DNA of 64,000 nt from contig DASQWR010000238.1 in the NCBI GenBank assembly GCA_035640155.1, positions 1 to 64,000 of the forward strand, read 5' to 3'. Origin of the DNA: JALYQB01 sp035640155. Lineage in GTDB: Bacteria > Actinomycetota > Actinomycetes > Mycobacteriales > Pseudonocardiaceae. The stretch's first letter is position 1, and each line of letters starts with the position of its first letter. Positions 63,161-64,000 of this stretch are shown here, in pieces. The notes beneath the pieces were generated by a model. That model had not been told where the DNA came from, did not search any database, and saw nothing but the letters and a program-made list of their open reading frames with translations. The position numbers and the translations under genes are program-made.

Positions 63161-63180
63161 ATACTCCTGAGGGGAGTACT
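63161..63180. promoter_or_regulatory. Operator-like inverted repeat between VOC and padR
   Basis: ATACTCC at 63161-63167 faces GGAGTACT at 63173-63180 across five bases (one mismatch if extended to AATACTCC/GGAGTACT). A further GGAGTAT half-site lies at 63141-63147. The repeat sits 11 bp before the padR start, in the 66-bp divergent promoter region. PadR dimers bind similar short inverted repeats, so autoregulation plus control of the VOC gene is likely. Confidence 0.6.
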
Positions 63181-63190
63181 GTCAAGCGCA

Positions 63191-63853
63191 ATGACGAATC
63201 TGACGACGACGTCCTACGCGGTGCTGTCCCTGCTGGGCGTGCGGGCGTGGAGCGCTTACGAGTTGACACAGCAGATGGGCCGCAGCCTGAACTGGTTCTG
63301 GCCCAAGGCCGAGAGCCTGGTCTACGAGGAGTGCAAGAAGCTCGCCTGTCGGGGCTTGACGACCACTCACCGTGAGCACCAGGGGCGCCGCTCGCGGACC
63401 GTCTACACCATCACCGACCAGGGCCGGGCGGCCCTGCGCGCCTGGCTGGATCAGCCGACCGCCGGGCCGCGGCTGGAGTTCGAGGCGATGCTGCAGGTTG
63501 CCTTCGCCGATCACGGTAGCCGGGAGCAACTGCTGAAGAACCTCCAGGCGATCCGCGCCGAGGCCGACCAACGCCGGAACCTTGCCCTGGCCCGGGCCAG
63601 GGACTACGTCGAGACCGGAGGCCCGTTCCCCGAGCGACTACCGGTCATCGCGCTCACCGGGAAATTCTTCGTCGAGTTTGCCGACCTGCTCGCCCGCTGG
63701 GCCGCCTGGGGCGAGCAGGCCGTCACCGCCTGGGACGATGTCCACCCTGCCGGCGCCATGGTTCCGGACGGCGCCTTCGAACTCGGCCAGTGGTTCGACG
63801 GGCCGCCGTATCCTGCCCGAACCACAGCCGCCGATCACAGCGAGCGTGCCTAG
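63191..63853 (+). CDS. PadR-family transcriptional regulator
   Basis: A 220-residue PadR regulator. The N-terminal winged helix (SYAVLSLLGVRAWSAYELTQ; SRTVYTITDQGRAALRAWL) is followed by the Vir-type C-terminal helical domain (EFEAMLQVAFADHGSREQLL onward) used for dimerisation. It is usually a ligand-responsive repressor of detoxification genes. Its divergent neighbour is the VOC protein gene. The start is ATG at 63191, with no strong Shine-Dalgarno, so the transcript may be nearly leaderless. Confidence 0.93.
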   Translation: MTNLTTTSYAVLSLLGVRAWSAYELTQQMGRSLNWFWPKAESLVYEECKKLACRGLTTTHREHQGRRSRTVYTITDQGRAALRAWLDQPTAGPRLEFEAMLQVAFADHGSREQLLKNLQAIRAEADQRRNLALARARDYVETGGPFPERLPVIALTGKFFVEFADLLARWAAWGEQAVTAWDDVHPAGAMVPDGAFELGQWFDGPPYPARTTAADHSERA

Positions 63854-64000
63854 ATCGTTGGTGCCAGTCTCCGCGCTGCGCCCAGCGAGCGAAGATGTGC
63901 CGGCGTGGCGACACGCGTCGGTGATCAGGCAGATGTGACATAATGTCTCTTATCGGATATCGGCGAGTGCGGCGGGCGTGGCTCCGGTTCAGTGCGCACC
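63854..64000. other. Right edge, no gene; AT-rich palindromic site
   Basis: No gene begins here within the window. GACATAATGTC (63937-63947) is a perfect 11-bp palindrome, followed by CTTATCGGATATCGG, in an AT-rich patch set in GC-rich surroundings. It could be a promoter/operator for a gene beyond the window or a recombination or insertion-sequence end. Confidence 0.4.

Overview
This is a high-GC (roughly 70%) chromosomal segment of an actinomycete. Gene content and order fit the order Pseudonocardiales (Pseudonocardia/Saccharopolyspora-like). That placement is an inference from protein flavour and from synteny with Mycobacterium tuberculosis, not from a search. Nearly all genes have G/C third positions, GTG starts are common, and many neighbours overlap by 4 bp.

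Layout. (1) 1-4.6 kb is a decayed accessory region on the minus strand ending at a tRNA gene. It holds a PfkB-type sugar kinase, a peptide deformylase joined to an unusual N-terminal domain, a truncated frameshifted lipase/acyltransferase, a broken zinc-ribbon gene, an IS3-type transposase stub, and a frameshifted tyrosine recombinase whose 5' end lies 38 bp from the tRNA 3' end. This looks like the wreck of an element integrated at the tRNA. (2) 5.2-11.1 kb is a high-affinity branched-chain amino acid type ABC system: livK on the plus strand, converging through a strong hairpin on a minus-strand livH-livM-livG-livF operon headed by a hotdog thioesterase. LivH carries an extra secreted N-terminal domain. 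(3) 11.2-21.5 kb is the core block polA, rpsA, coaE(-GrpB), uvrB, in the same order as M. tuberculosis Rv1629-Rv1633. A methyltransferase/broken GNAT pair and a DUF402 gene are interspersed. (4) 21.5-32 kb is a variable stretch. It has a duplicated uvrB 3' end that now encodes the C-terminus of an ShbA-like sigma factor, a DUF397/XRE-DUF5753 regulatory pair with a perfect palindrome upstream, a DUF574 methyltransferase, terC behind a yybP-ykoY (manganese) riboswitch, remnants of a catalase and of a GMC-oxidoreductase/hydrolase fusion, and several hypothetical genes. (5) 32-41 kb carries two large RNA-helicase-type genes (HrpA-like and a Ski2-like DUF3516 protein), a secreted/anchored hypothetical and an aldehyde dehydrogenase. 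(6) 41-50 kb is a plus-strand run: membrane Ser/Thr kinase, cinA, CDP-alcohol phosphatidyltransferase, gcvH, garA (FHA), bifunctional nuclease, MerR regulator, gcvP. It parallels Rv1822-Rv1832 but lacks the Rv1828/FtsR-type MerR gene between garA and the nuclease gene. (7) 50-60 kb has a broken PIN toxin, a split ribD-like pair, a monooxygenase, two CNNM/CBS transporters, a GbsR-controlled ABC exporter inserted next to them, and guaB1 (parallel to Rv1841c-Rv1843c). (8) 60-64 kb has a PCMT-like methyltransferase, a second PfkB kinase, a PspC mini-protein, and a divergent VOC/PadR pair sharing an operator-like inverted repeat.

How the genes work together. The conserved blocks cover DNA replication and repair, translation, CoA synthesis, glycine cleavage (GcvH and GcvP) under a GarA-type control of 2-oxoglutarate/glutamate flow, and purine salvage (GuaB1). 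The boundaries between these blocks are where gene decay, duplication junctions and orphan genes accumulate. No CRISPR array, rRNA or intact insertion sequence was seen.
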